From RHKX01 sp963820055 (GTDB lineage: Bacteria; Actinomycetota; Thermoleophilia; Solirubrobacterales; 70-9): 64,000 bases of DNA. Position numbers and translations under genes: made by a program. The stretch spans positions 124,001 to 188,000 of the forward strand of contig CAWFYJ010000005.1 of NCBI GenBank assembly GCA_963820055.1. The letters are read 5' to 3'. The stretch's first letter is position 1. Every line of letters begins with the position of its first letter. This document shows positions 18,474 through 25,588 of the stretch, one piece after another. The notes under the pieces were generated by a model. That model was not told where the DNA came from. It made no database searches and saw nothing but the letters and a program-made list of their open reading frames with translations.

Positions 18474-19147
18474 GCGCGCGCCGCACATCAGACGCTCCTG
18501 TCACCGGCGCAGCCCGAAACGGCCTCGGATCCGATCGCTTGTCGCTCGGCGTCGCGGCTCGCCTGGCCCGCTACCTGCAGGTGTTGATCCAGGCCCGGAA
18601 GATGGGGCGCGAGACGATCTCGTCGCAGGATCTCGCCTCCTGGACCCACGTCAACTCCACGCAGATTCGCCGCGACCTCTCCGGCTTCGGCAAGTTCGGC
18701 AAGCGCGGGGTCGGCTACAACGTCGACTCGCTCGTCGCCGAGATCCGCAAGATCCTCCGCACCTCGGGACAGCACAACATCGCGCTGTTCGGCGCCGGCC
18801 ACCTCGGCCAGGCGATCGCCACATCCGACATCTTCGCCGACCACGGCTTCCGGATCGTCTCGATCTTCGACGTCTCACCGAAGCTGGCCGGCAAGAAGAT
18901 CGGCGGGATCGAGGTCCGGCCGCTGGACGACCTCGAGGACTTCATCAGTTCCGAGGAGGTGGTGGTCGGCGTCCTCGCCGTCCCCGCCGGTGCGGCTCAG
19001 GAGGTCGCCGACAGGCTGGTCGAGGCGGGGGTACGGGTCATCTTCAACTACTCCGAGCAGCTGCTGGACGTCCCGCCGGAGGTGACGGTGCATACGTCGA
19101 GCCCGGCGGTCGACCTGCTCTACGCGCTGTACTTCTACCTGGCGTGA
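18470..19147 (+). CDS. rex: Redox-sensing transcriptional repressor Rex
   Basis: Rex represses fermentative and respiratory genes when NADH is low and leaves DNA when NADH rises. The 225-residue protein has an N-terminal winged helix (about 25-85, with STQIRRDLSGFGKFGKRGVGY, the recognition region) and a Rossmann domain with IALFGAGHLGQAIA near 105 and GVLAVPAGAAQEVADRLVEAG near 165. The GTG start overlaps the glutaredoxin gene. I found no clear Rex palindrome in front of rex itself. cydDC at the window end is a plausible target class. Confidence 0.96.
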   Translation: MSARRTSDAPVTGAARNGLGSDRLSLGVAARLARYLQVLIQARKMGRETISSQDLASWTHVNSTQIRRDLSGFGKFGKRGVGYNVDSLVAEIRKILRTSGQHNIALFGAGHLGQAIATSDIFADHGFRIVSIFDVSPKLAGKKIGGIEVRPLDDLEDFISSEEVVVGVLAVPAGAAQEVADRLVEAGVRVIFNYSEQLLDVPPEVTVHTSSPAVDLLYALYFYLA

Positions 19148-19151
19148 CGTT

Positions 19152-20318
19152 GTGACTCTGGCTCGGGACGAGAGCCTCGACCTCGGCGTCGCACGCGAGC
19201 GGTTCGAGGAATCGACGGACTTCACGATGGCGGTCGAGGAGGAGTTCGCGATCCTCGACCCCGAGACCCTCGACCTCGCCCACGGCTTCGAGCGGATGTT
19301 CGCCGAGGCCCAGCAGGACCCGGTCCTCGCCGACTCGGTCCGCGGCGAGCTGATCGACACGGAGGTCGAGATCCGCTCCGGCCGTTCGGAGTCGTTCGCG
19401 GAGATGACCGAGCGCCAGATCGATCGCCGCCGCCGCCTCTTCGACCTCGCCGCCCGCGAGGGGCGGATCCTCGCCGCCTGCGGCACCCACCCCTGGGCCG
19501 ACTACCTCGATCAGGCGATCATCGACACGCCGCATTACCGTCGCCTCCGCGCCGAGCTCGGCTGGGTCGCGCAGCGCAACAACACCTGGAGCCTCCACGT
19601 CCACGTCGGGGTCCGCGGCGCCGACCGGGCGGTCGCCGTCTGCGACAGCCTCCGCAACGTTCTGCCCGTCCTGCTCGCGATCTCGGCCAACTCGCCGTTC
19701 CTCGACAACCGTGACACCGGCCTGGCGTCGGTTCGGACCCAGATCTTCACCCGCAGCTTCCCGCGCTGCGGCATCCACGACCCGTTCGGCGACTGGGCCA
19801 CCTACGCGGACTTCGTCGACCTGCTCGAGCGCACCCGCTCGATCGTCGAGTCGACCCAGCTCTGGTGGAGCGTCCGGCCCCATCACAGCTTCGGCACGGT
19901 CGAGGTGCGGATCTGCGACGCCCAGAGCGACGGCAACGAGTCGCTGGCGCTCGCCGGGCTGATGGTCGCCGCGGTCGCCCAGGCGGCGATCGACTACGAC
20001 TACGGCGTCCTCGCGCCGCCGCGCCGGGCGCGCGAGCTCGAGGAGAACCTCTGGCGGGCGATCCGCTTCGGCCTCGACGCGCAGATGATCGACTTCGACG
20101 ACGGGATCGAGGTGCCGACCGCGACGGTGGTCGAGGAGCTGCTCGCCTGGACCGAGCCGGCTCGCGGCGAGCTCGGCATCGATCTCGGGTCGTTCGACCC
20201 GACCGGACCGAACGGATCGCAGCGGGCCCGGGCCGAACTGGAGGCGGGGGCGTCGGTCACCGATGCCTACCGCAGCGCCGTGGCCCTGACGGCGGATACA
20301 TATCTCGCGGCTGGGTAA
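19152..20318 (+). CDS. YbdK-type carboxylate-amine ligase (glutamate-cysteine ligase-2 family)
   Basis: The 388-residue protein belongs to the GCS2 family: FTMAVEEEFAILDPET near residue 24 (metal/ATP glutamates), ELIDTEVEIRSGR near 72, HVHVGVRGADRAV near 150, HHSFGTVEVRICDAQ near 240. These enzymes ligate glutamate to an amine with ATP; weak glutamate-cysteine ligase activity is known for YbdK, but the true substrate is often unknown. It follows rex by 4 bp. Its TAA stop forms the start of the -10 box of the next gene. Confidence 0.9.
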   Translation: MTLARDESLDLGVARERFEESTDFTMAVEEEFAILDPETLDLAHGFERMFAEAQQDPVLADSVRGELIDTEVEIRSGRSESFAEMTERQIDRRRRLFDLAAREGRILAACGTHPWADYLDQAIIDTPHYRRLRAELGWVAQRNNTWSLHVHVGVRGADRAVAVCDSLRNVLPVLLAISANSPFLDNRDTGLASVRTQIFTRSFPRCGIHDPFGDWATYADFVDLLERTRSIVESTQLWWSVRPHHSFGTVEVRICDAQSDGNESLALAGLMVAAVAQAAIDYDYGVLAPPRRARELEENLWRAIRFGLDAQMIDFDDGIEVPTATVVEELLAWTEPARGELGIDLGSFDPTGPNGSQRARAELEAGASVTDAYRSAVALTADTYLAAG

Positions 20319-20330
20319 GGTCATCGCATG
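20316..20330 (+). promoter_or_regulatory. TAAGGT -10 box before DUF1844 gene
   Basis: TAAGGT at 20316-20321 lies 6 nt before the ATG at 20328, a leaderless spacing. TAA is also the stop codon of the YbdK-type gene. Confidence 0.5.
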
Positions 20331-20780
20331 AGCGAAGGCACCGAGGACACCAGCCCCCAGGCAGACCCGACGCAGGCCGGCGACCCGGCCGCCGAGCAGC
20401 TCAGCCCCGAGCAGGAGCAGATGCTGCGGCAGATGGAGGAGGAGATGCGGCGGGTCCGCGTCCAGGACCTCGTCGCGCAGAGCGTCGTCAGCATCCTCAA
20501 CCTCTCCTACCGGCGGATCGCCAAGGAGGACGAGCGCGATCTCGAGCAGGCGCGCGTCGGCATCGAGGCGATCCGGGGCATGGTCGACGTGCTCGACGAG
20601 GAGTCCCAGCGGGAGATCAAGAACGCCCTTTCACAGGTTCAGGTCCTCTACGCGCAGCAGGCCGCCGCGTCCGGCGAGCCGGGCGCTGAGCCTCCCGCGG
20701 GCGGGGGCGAGCCGCCGGCGGGCGGCGGGCCGACCGGAGGACAGGCGCCGCCGCGGCTCTGGACCCCGGGCGGGGACTGA
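20328..20780 (+). CDS. DUF1844 domain protein
   Basis: The 150-residue protein has an acidic N-terminus, then the DUF1844 core (about residues 45-105, VQDLVAQSVVSILNLSYRRI and LEQARVGIEAIRGMVDVL), a helical segment found in many actinobacteria and often encoded near infC or redox genes; its job is unknown. The C-terminal 45 residues are Gly/Pro-rich low complexity (PPAGGGEPPAGGGP). Confidence 0.85.
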   Translation: MSEGTEDTSPQADPTQAGDPAAEQLSPEQEQMLRQMEEEMRRVRVQDLVAQSVVSILNLSYRRIAKEDERDLEQARVGIEAIRGMVDVLDEESQREIKNALSQVQVLYAQQAAASGEPGAEPPAGGGEPPAGGGPTGGQAPPRLWTPGGD

Positions 20781-20821
20781 GCCCGAAGCGCATCCATCCG
20801 CCGGAGCGGGGTATGCTGCCC

Positions 20822-20869
20822 CGGCTTTTTTCGAAGCCGTCCCGAGCGTAAGGAGACAGGGGCGGCTTC
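20822..20869 (+). promoter_or_regulatory. Candidate attenuator leader of hppA: two competing hairpins
   Basis: Hairpin 1 pairs CGGCTT (20822-20827) with AAGCCG (20834-20839) around TTTTCG. Hairpin 2 pairs GAAGCCGTCCC (20833-20843) with GGGGCGGCTTC (20859-20869), 11 pairs including one G-U. They share 20834-20839, so only one can form at a time, the layout of an attenuator or riboswitch expression platform. No strong T-run follows hairpin 2. I do not recognise a known aptamer. GGAGGG at 20889-20894 is the ribosome site of hppA. Confidence 0.45.
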
Positions 20870-20903
20870 TTCGTGAGTCCACACCTACGGAGGGAAACGA
20901 ACC

Positions 20904-22982
20904 TTGACTGAGTTCCTTACCGACCACGGCATCGTGATCGCGCTGGTCTGCGCGGCCGCCGGGGTCTTGTACGGGGCGCTGGTGACCAAGCGGTTGCTCA
21001 GCCTCTCGACCGGCAACGAGCGGATGCAGGAGATCTCGAACGCGGTCCAGGAGGGCGCCAAGGCCTACCTGAACCGTCAGTACATGATCATCGGCATCGT
21101 CGCCGTCTTCCTGGCGATCATCCTCGTGATCCTGCAGGGCGTCCAGACGGGCATCGGCTTCGTCATCGGCGGCGTCCTCTCCGGCGCAGCGGGCTACATC
21201 GGCATGAACGTGTCGGTCCGCTCGAACGCCCGGGTCGCCGAGGCCGCGCGCGGCGGCGTACCGCCGGCGCTCGACGCCGCCTTCAAGGGCGGCTCGGTCA
21301 CCGGCCTGCTGGTCGTCGGCCTCGCCCTGCTCGGCGTCGCCGGTTACTTCGGCATCCTCACCCTCACCGGGGACGAGGACAAGGAGGCCATCGACGCCCT
21401 GATCGGGCTCGGATTCGGCGGTTCGCTGATCTCCGTGTTCGCCCGGCTCGGCGGCGGCATCTTCACGAAGGCCGCCGACGTCGGCGCCGACCTCGTCGGC
21501 AAGGTCGAGGCCGGCATTCCCGAGGACGATCCTCGGAACCCTGCCGTCATCGCCGACAACGTCGGCGACAACGTCGGCGACTGCGCCGGCATGGCTGCCG
21601 ACCTGTTCGAGACGTACGCGGTCACCGCCGTTGCGGTGATGCTGCTCGGCGTCCTCAGCTTCAACGTCGACGCTGCTCGCGAGGTTGCGATCTACCCGCT
21701 GATCATCGGCGGTGTGGCGATCCTCGCTTCCATCGTCGGGGCGCTATCGGTCCGCAGCAAGACCGGCAACGTCGAGGGTGCCCTCTACAAGGGCCTGCTC
21801 GTCTCCGGGGCCATCTCGGCGATCGCCTTCTACCCGATCACCGAGTGGCTGATGTCGGATCCGCTGCAGTTCAGCGTCGCTGATCCCGAAAGCGCACTGG
21901 CCGGCGCCTCCGTGACCGGCCTCTGGTTCTGCGCGCTGATCGGCATCGCCGTCACCGCCGGCCTGTTCGTCGTCACCGACTACTACACGTCGACGCGATT
22001 CCGGCCGGTCAAGACGATCTCGAAGGCCTCGATCACCGGGCACGCGACGAACATCATCCAGGGGCTCGCACAGGGCTTCCAGGGCACCGCGATCCCGGCG
22101 CTGATCATCATCTTCGCGATCTTCGGCGCCAACGAGATCGCGGGCATCTACGGCATCGCGATCGCGGTCATGGCTCAGCTCTCGCTGACCGGGCTGATCG
22201 TCGCCCTGGACGCGTTCGGGCCGATCACCGACAACGCCGGCGGCATCGCCGAGATGGCGGAGCTGCCGGAAGACGTCCGCAACGTCACCGACCCGCTCGA
22301 CGCGGTCGGCAACACCACGAAGGCCGTCACCAAGGGCTACGCGATCGGCTCCGCCGTCCTCGCCGCCCTGGTGCTGTTCGCGGCGTTCAAGGCCGAGGTC
22401 CAGGCCGAGGCCGGCCTCGATTTCATCCCGTTCGACATCAGCGACCCGGCCGTTCTGATCGGGCTGCTGATCGGCGGCATGATGACCTACCTCTTCGCCG
22501 CCCTGGCGATCGAGGCGGTCGGTCGCGCCGGCGGTGAGGTCGTCGAGCAGGTGCGCAAGCAGTTCAAGGAGCACCCGGGGATCATGGAAGGGACCGAGAA
22601 GCCGGACTACGGCGGAACGGTCGCGATCGTGACCGCCGCGGCGCAGCGGGAGATGATCCTCCCGTCGCTGATCCCGATCATCGTTCCGGTGATCGTCGGC
22701 GTGATCAGCGTTCAGGCCCTCGGCGGCCTGCTGATCGGCGTCATCGTCGTCGGCTTCTTCATGGCCGTCTCGATGACCGTCGGCGGCGGCGCCTGGGACA
22801 ACGCCAAGAAGTTGATCGAGGACGGCGCCTTCGGCGGCAAGGGCTCCGAGGCCCACGCAGCCTCGGTGACCGGCGACACGGTCGGCGATCCCTACAAGGA
22901 CACCGCCGGCCCGGCGATCAACCCGATGATCAAGGTGGCGAACATCGTCGCGATTCTGATCATCCCGATCATCCACTTCTAG
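20904..22982 (+). CDS. hppA: Membrane-bound proton-translocating pyrophosphatase, K+-independent type
   Basis: The enzyme couples pyrophosphate hydrolysis to H+ transport across the membrane. The 692-residue protein has about 16 helices and the catalytic motifs DVGADLVGKVEAGIPEDDPRNPA near residue 192, DNVGDNVGDCAGMAADLFE near 217, and the C-terminal GDTVGDPYKDTAGPAINPMIK near 655. The segment GNTTKAVTKG carries Lys and Thr at the two positions that distinguish K+-independent H+-pumps from K+-dependent ones (Ala and Gly/Ala). The start is TTG 20904, supported by GGAGGG 9 nt upstream. A hairpin terminator follows at 23006-23034. Confidence 0.97.
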   Translation: MTEFLTDHGIVIALVCAAAGVLYGALVTKRLLSLSTGNERMQEISNAVQEGAKAYLNRQYMIIGIVAVFLAIILVILQGVQTGIGFVIGGVLSGAAGYIGMNVSVRSNARVAEAARGGVPPALDAAFKGGSVTGLLVVGLALLGVAGYFGILTLTGDEDKEAIDALIGLGFGGSLISVFARLGGGIFTKAADVGADLVGKVEAGIPEDDPRNPAVIADNVGDNVGDCAGMAADLFETYAVTAVAVMLLGVLSFNVDAAREVAIYPLIIGGVAILASIVGALSVRSKTGNVEGALYKGLLVSGAISAIAFYPITEWLMSDPLQFSVADPESALAGASVTGLWFCALIGIAVTAGLFVVTDYYTSTRFRPVKTISKASITGHATNIIQGLAQGFQGTAIPALIIIFAIFGANEIAGIYGIAIAVMAQLSLTGLIVALDAFGPITDNAGGIAEMAELPEDVRNVTDPLDAVGNTTKAVTKGYAIGSAVLAALVLFAAFKAEVQAEAGLDFIPFDISDPAVLIGLLIGGMMTYLFAALAIEAVGRAGGEVVEQVRKQFKEHPGIMEGTEKPDYGGTVAIVTAAAQREMILPSLIPIIVPVIVGVISVQALGGLLIGVIVVGFFMAVSMTVGGGAWDNAKKLIEDGAFGGKGSEAHAASVTGDTVGDPYKDTAGPAINPMIKVANIVAILIIPIIHF

Positions 22983-23005
22983 CTCCGGCTGGAACACGTT
23001 TCGCG

Positions 23006-23034
23006 GAGAGGGCGGCCCTGGAGGCCGCCCTCTC
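23006..23034 (+). terminator. Hairpin terminator after hppA
   Basis: GAGAGGGCGGCC (23006-23017) pairs perfectly with GGCCGCCCTCTC (23023-23034) around CTGGA. GCGTTTGGGGG follows, so the T-tail is short, as is common in GC-rich actinobacteria. Confidence 0.65.
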
Positions 23035-23056
23035 GCGTTTGGGGGCGATTTCCGGT

Positions 23057-23103
23057 CACTGGGGCGGATTTGGTGTCGTATGGACCCACAATCCGCCCCA
23101 GTG
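23057..23103. repeat. 47-bp palindromic element, family B copy 1
   Basis: CACTGGGGCGGATT (23057-23070) pairs perfectly over 14 bp with AATCCGCCCCAGTG (23090-23103). The 19-nt loop contains GGTGTCGTATGGACC. The left arm is repeated with two differences in CACTGGAGCAGATTTGGT at 41653-41670. It lies just after the hppA terminator. Confidence 0.65.
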
Positions 23104-23172
23104 CACGGCGCAGGCCCGCCTACGGACCAACCGCCCGCCGAGCCGACAGGTCCACCCTGCGATCCTCAGGTG

Positions 23173-23382
23173 GTGGAGCCGAAACGGGAGCGGACCCTCT
23201 ACGAGATCTCGAGCAGCTTCTTCGCCGCGATGGTGATCCTGTTCGCGGTCGCCGGGCTGCTGGTGGTGGGGTTCGGGGAGGACGGGCCGGTGTCGCCGGA
23301 GTTCGGGATCTGCCTGCTTTTCTTGTTGCTCGGGCTGGGGCGGTTGTGGCTGGGGCTGAAGCGCGGCAACGAGGGGGCTTAG
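23173..23382 (+). CDS. Small two-helix membrane protein, partner of the first APC permease
   Basis: The 69-residue protein (GTG 23173; a GTG at 23170 is equally possible) has two predicted membrane helices (about 15-34 and 44-60) joined by GEDGPVSPEFG, and ends LGRLWLGLKRGNEGA. The 64-residue product at 25384-25578 shows the same plan, with GPVS in the loop and LGGARLYLANRNSA at the end, so they are paralogues. Each stands directly before one APC-USP permease. The frame is open further upstream through the palindrome, but that part looks non-coding. Function unknown; a small transporter subunit is an inference from position. Confidence 0.65.
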   Translation: MEPKRERTLYEISSSFFAAMVILFAVAGLLVVGFGEDGPVSPEFGICLLFLLLGLGRLWLGLKRGNEGA

Positions 23383-23410
23383 GTCCCGGTCGTCGCTGAG
23401 CGCACGGTCG

Positions 23411-23429
23411 TATAGTCGCCAGCCGCATG
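23411..23429 (+). promoter_or_regulatory. TATAGT -10 box before the first APC permease
   Basis: TATAGT at 23411-23416 ends 10 nt before the ATG at 23427, giving a leader of only a few bases. The permease can therefore be transcribed apart from the small membrane protein ahead of it. Confidence 0.45.
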
Positions 23430-25319
23430 GCGCACCGGGTTCCCCGCGACCAGTCTCTCCAGCGCGTCCACGGCGTCGGTGCGCTGTTCAGCGCCGCCTA
23501 CGGGAACGTGGGATCGTCGATCTACTACGCCCTCGGCGTCGTGGCCGCTTTCGCCCTCGGCCTGACGCCGGTTGCGTTCATGATCGCCGGCCTGATCTTC
23601 GTCTGCACCGCGGCGACCTACATAGAGGGCACGGTGATGTATCCCGAGGCGGGTGGCTCCTCGAGCTTCGCCCGCCACGCCTTCAATGAGCTGGTCTCGT
23701 TCGTTGCCGGGTGGGGGCAGATGCTCAACTACATCATCACCATCGCGATCTCGGCGTTCTTCGTGCCCCACTACCTCGGGGTCTTCTGGGAGCCGCTGCG
23801 GACCAGTCCCGGCGACATCATCGGCGGCATCGTCCTGATCGCCGCCCTGGCCGCGCTCAACGTCCGCGGGACGCAGGAGTCGGCGAAGTTCAACCTCATC
23901 CTCGCCGTCGGCGATCTCGCGACCCAGGTGCTCCTGGTCATCGTCGGCATGTTCCTGGTGCTCAGCCCCGAGATCCTCATCGACAACATCCAGCTCGGGA
24001 TCGCGCCGACGTGGGGGGACTTCGCGCTCGGAATCGCGCTCGGGATGATCGCCTACACGGGCATCGAGACGATCTCGAACATGTCCGAGGAGGCGGTCGA
24101 GCCGGAGCGGACGATCCCGCGGGGCACCGGCCTCGTCGTCATCGCGGTGCTGGCTCTCTACTCGCTGCTTCCGATCATCGCCCTCTCCGCCATGCCGGTG
24201 ACCCAGGGTCCGGATGGCTTCACCACCGAACTGGGGACCACCTACGCGGGTGATCCCGTGCTCGGCATCGTCGAGAACCTCGGCCTCGGCGCCGGGATCA
24301 CGGACGTCCTACGCGTCTACGTCGGGATCCTCGCGGCAGTGATCCTGGTGATCGCAACCAACGCGGCCCTGATCGGCGTCTCGCGACTGACGTTCTCGAT
24401 GGGCCAGTATCGGCAATTGCCGGAGCGGCTTCGTCAGATCCATCCGCGGTATCGGACCCCTCACATCGCGATCATCGCGTTCTCCATCGTCGCATCGTTG
24501 GCGATTCTGCCGGGAAAGGCCGACCTGCTGGCGACGATGTACTCGTTCGGGGCGATGCTCTCGTTCACGGTCGCCCACGTCTCGGTGACCTGGATGCGTG
24601 TTCGCAAACCCGACCAGGAGCGACCATGGAAGTCGCCGGGCAGCATCCCGTTCCGCGGCCATCAGCTGCCTTTGACGGCAGTCGTTGGTGGGATGGCGAC
24701 GTTCTCGGCCTGGATCGTGGTCATGGTCATGAACACACCGACGATGGTGATCGGAGCCGGATGGATGACGATCGGGGTCGTCGTCTACCTGGTTTATCGC
24801 CGCCGCCAGGGCTTGTCCGTTCGCGAGACCGTCAAGGTCGTGCTGCCGGAGCCGCTCGACGTCGAGGAGGTCGAGTACCGATCGGTCCTAGTCCCCTTCG
24901 AGGACGACCCCTTCTCGGAGTTGACGATCGGCACCGCCGCCCGCCTCGCCGCTCGCAAGGGCCGCGGAATCCATGTGCTCTCCCTCCTCAACGTCCCGGC
25001 GCACCTTCCGATCGACGCGCCGCTGCCGCGCCAGCAGGAGAAGGCGCAGTCGAAGATCGAGCGCGCGAAGCTGATCGGCGGCCGCCGGGTCACCGGCCAC
25101 GTCCAGCGCGTTCGAGCGGGGCAGGCACCGAAGGCGATCATCGAGGAGGCCGTCGACATCAAGGCGGTCGCGATCGTCATGCAGCTCACCTATCGCAACG
25201 ATGCGCCGCTCTACGGCAAGACGCTCCAGGGCGTTCTCGCGAAGCGCCCCTGCCGGGTGATCGTCGCCGCCAACCCGCTCGGTGAGGTCGCCGAGTCGGG
25301 ACTCGTCGCCGCCACTTGA
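23427..25319 (+). CDS. APC-superfamily permease with C-terminal USP-like domain; probable K+ importer (KimA/Rv2690c-like)
   Basis: The 630-residue protein has about 12 helices of the APC (LeuT) fold in residues 15-460, starting GVGALFSAAYGNVGSSIYYALG, with the unwound-helix signature near YTGIETISNMSEEAVEPERTIP. A soluble tail (about 475-620) opens EYRSVLVPFEDDPFSELTI, like a universal stress protein fold. Automatic pipelines would call it an amino acid permease. The adjoining TrkA pair and the same layout in Mycobacterium (Rv2690c beside ceoB/ceoC) make potassium the better guess; KimA of Bacillus is an established K+ importer of this superfamily with a cytosolic tail. The substrate is inferred, not shown. 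Confidence 0.75.
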   Translation: MAHRVPRDQSLQRVHGVGALFSAAYGNVGSSIYYALGVVAAFALGLTPVAFMIAGLIFVCTAATYIEGTVMYPEAGGSSSFARHAFNELVSFVAGWGQMLNYIITIAISAFFVPHYLGVFWEPLRTSPGDIIGGIVLIAALAALNVRGTQESAKFNLILAVGDLATQVLLVIVGMFLVLSPEILIDNIQLGIAPTWGDFALGIALGMIAYTGIETISNMSEEAVEPERTIPRGTGLVVIAVLALYSLLPIIALSAMPVTQGPDGFTTELGTTYAGDPVLGIVENLGLGAGITDVLRVYVGILAAVILVIATNAALIGVSRLTFSMGQYRQLPERLRQIHPRYRTPHIAIIAFSIVASLAILPGKADLLATMYSFGAMLSFTVAHVSVTWMRVRKPDQERPWKSPGSIPFRGHQLPLTAVVGGMATFSAWIVVMVMNTPTMVIGAGWMTIGVVVYLVYRRRQGLSVRETVKVVLPEPLDVEEVEYRSVLVPFEDDPFSELTIGTAARLAARKGRGIHVLSLLNVPAHLPIDAPLPRQQEKAQSKIERAKLIGGRRVTGHVQRVRAGQAPKAIIEEAVDIKAVAIVMQLTYRNDAPLYGKTLQGVLAKRPCRVIVAANPLGEVAESGLVAAT

Positions 25320-25369
25320 GCCCAGCGCGCCATCCGGATCGCGCACCCGACCGCTCCCCGGGTGATAAC

Positions 25370-25386
25370 TACAATCGCCGCCGATG
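25370..25386 (+). promoter_or_regulatory. TACAAT -10 box before the second cassette
   Basis: TACAAT at 25370-25375, close to the TATAAT consensus, lies 8 nt before the ATG at 25384. It probably drives the small membrane protein and the second APC permease together. Confidence 0.5.
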
Positions 25387-25578
25387 GCGTCCCGGCAGCG
25401 GATCAGCACGAACGGAACCAAGATCCTCTCCGGTGTGATCCTGGCGCTCGGGATCCTGATCATCGTCAGGACGCTCGCCGCCGGTGGCGGCCCGGTCTCG
25501 GTCGGCGTCCTCCTCGGCTTCGTGTTCACGGCGCTCGGCGGCGCCCGTCTCTACCTCGCGAACCGCAACTCGGCTTGA
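25384..25578 (+). CDS. Small two-helix membrane protein, partner of the second APC permease
   Basis: The 64-residue protein has two hydrophobic helices (about 13-31 and 37-56) joined by a loop with GGGPVSVG, and ends LGGARLYLANRNSA. It is a paralogue of the 69-residue product at 23173-23382. It lies 10 bp before the second permease and is expected to be co-transcribed with it. No family is recognised. Confidence 0.75.
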   Translation: MASRQRISTNGTKILSGVILALGILIIVRTLAAGGGPVSVGVLLGFVFTALGGARLYLANRNSA

Positions 25579-25588
25579 GGCAGCGGCG

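Noticed and set aside
18400..18480. Rex operator in front of rex
   Set aside because: No TTGTGA...TCACAA-type palindrome is present; rex starts inside the glutaredoxin-like gene.
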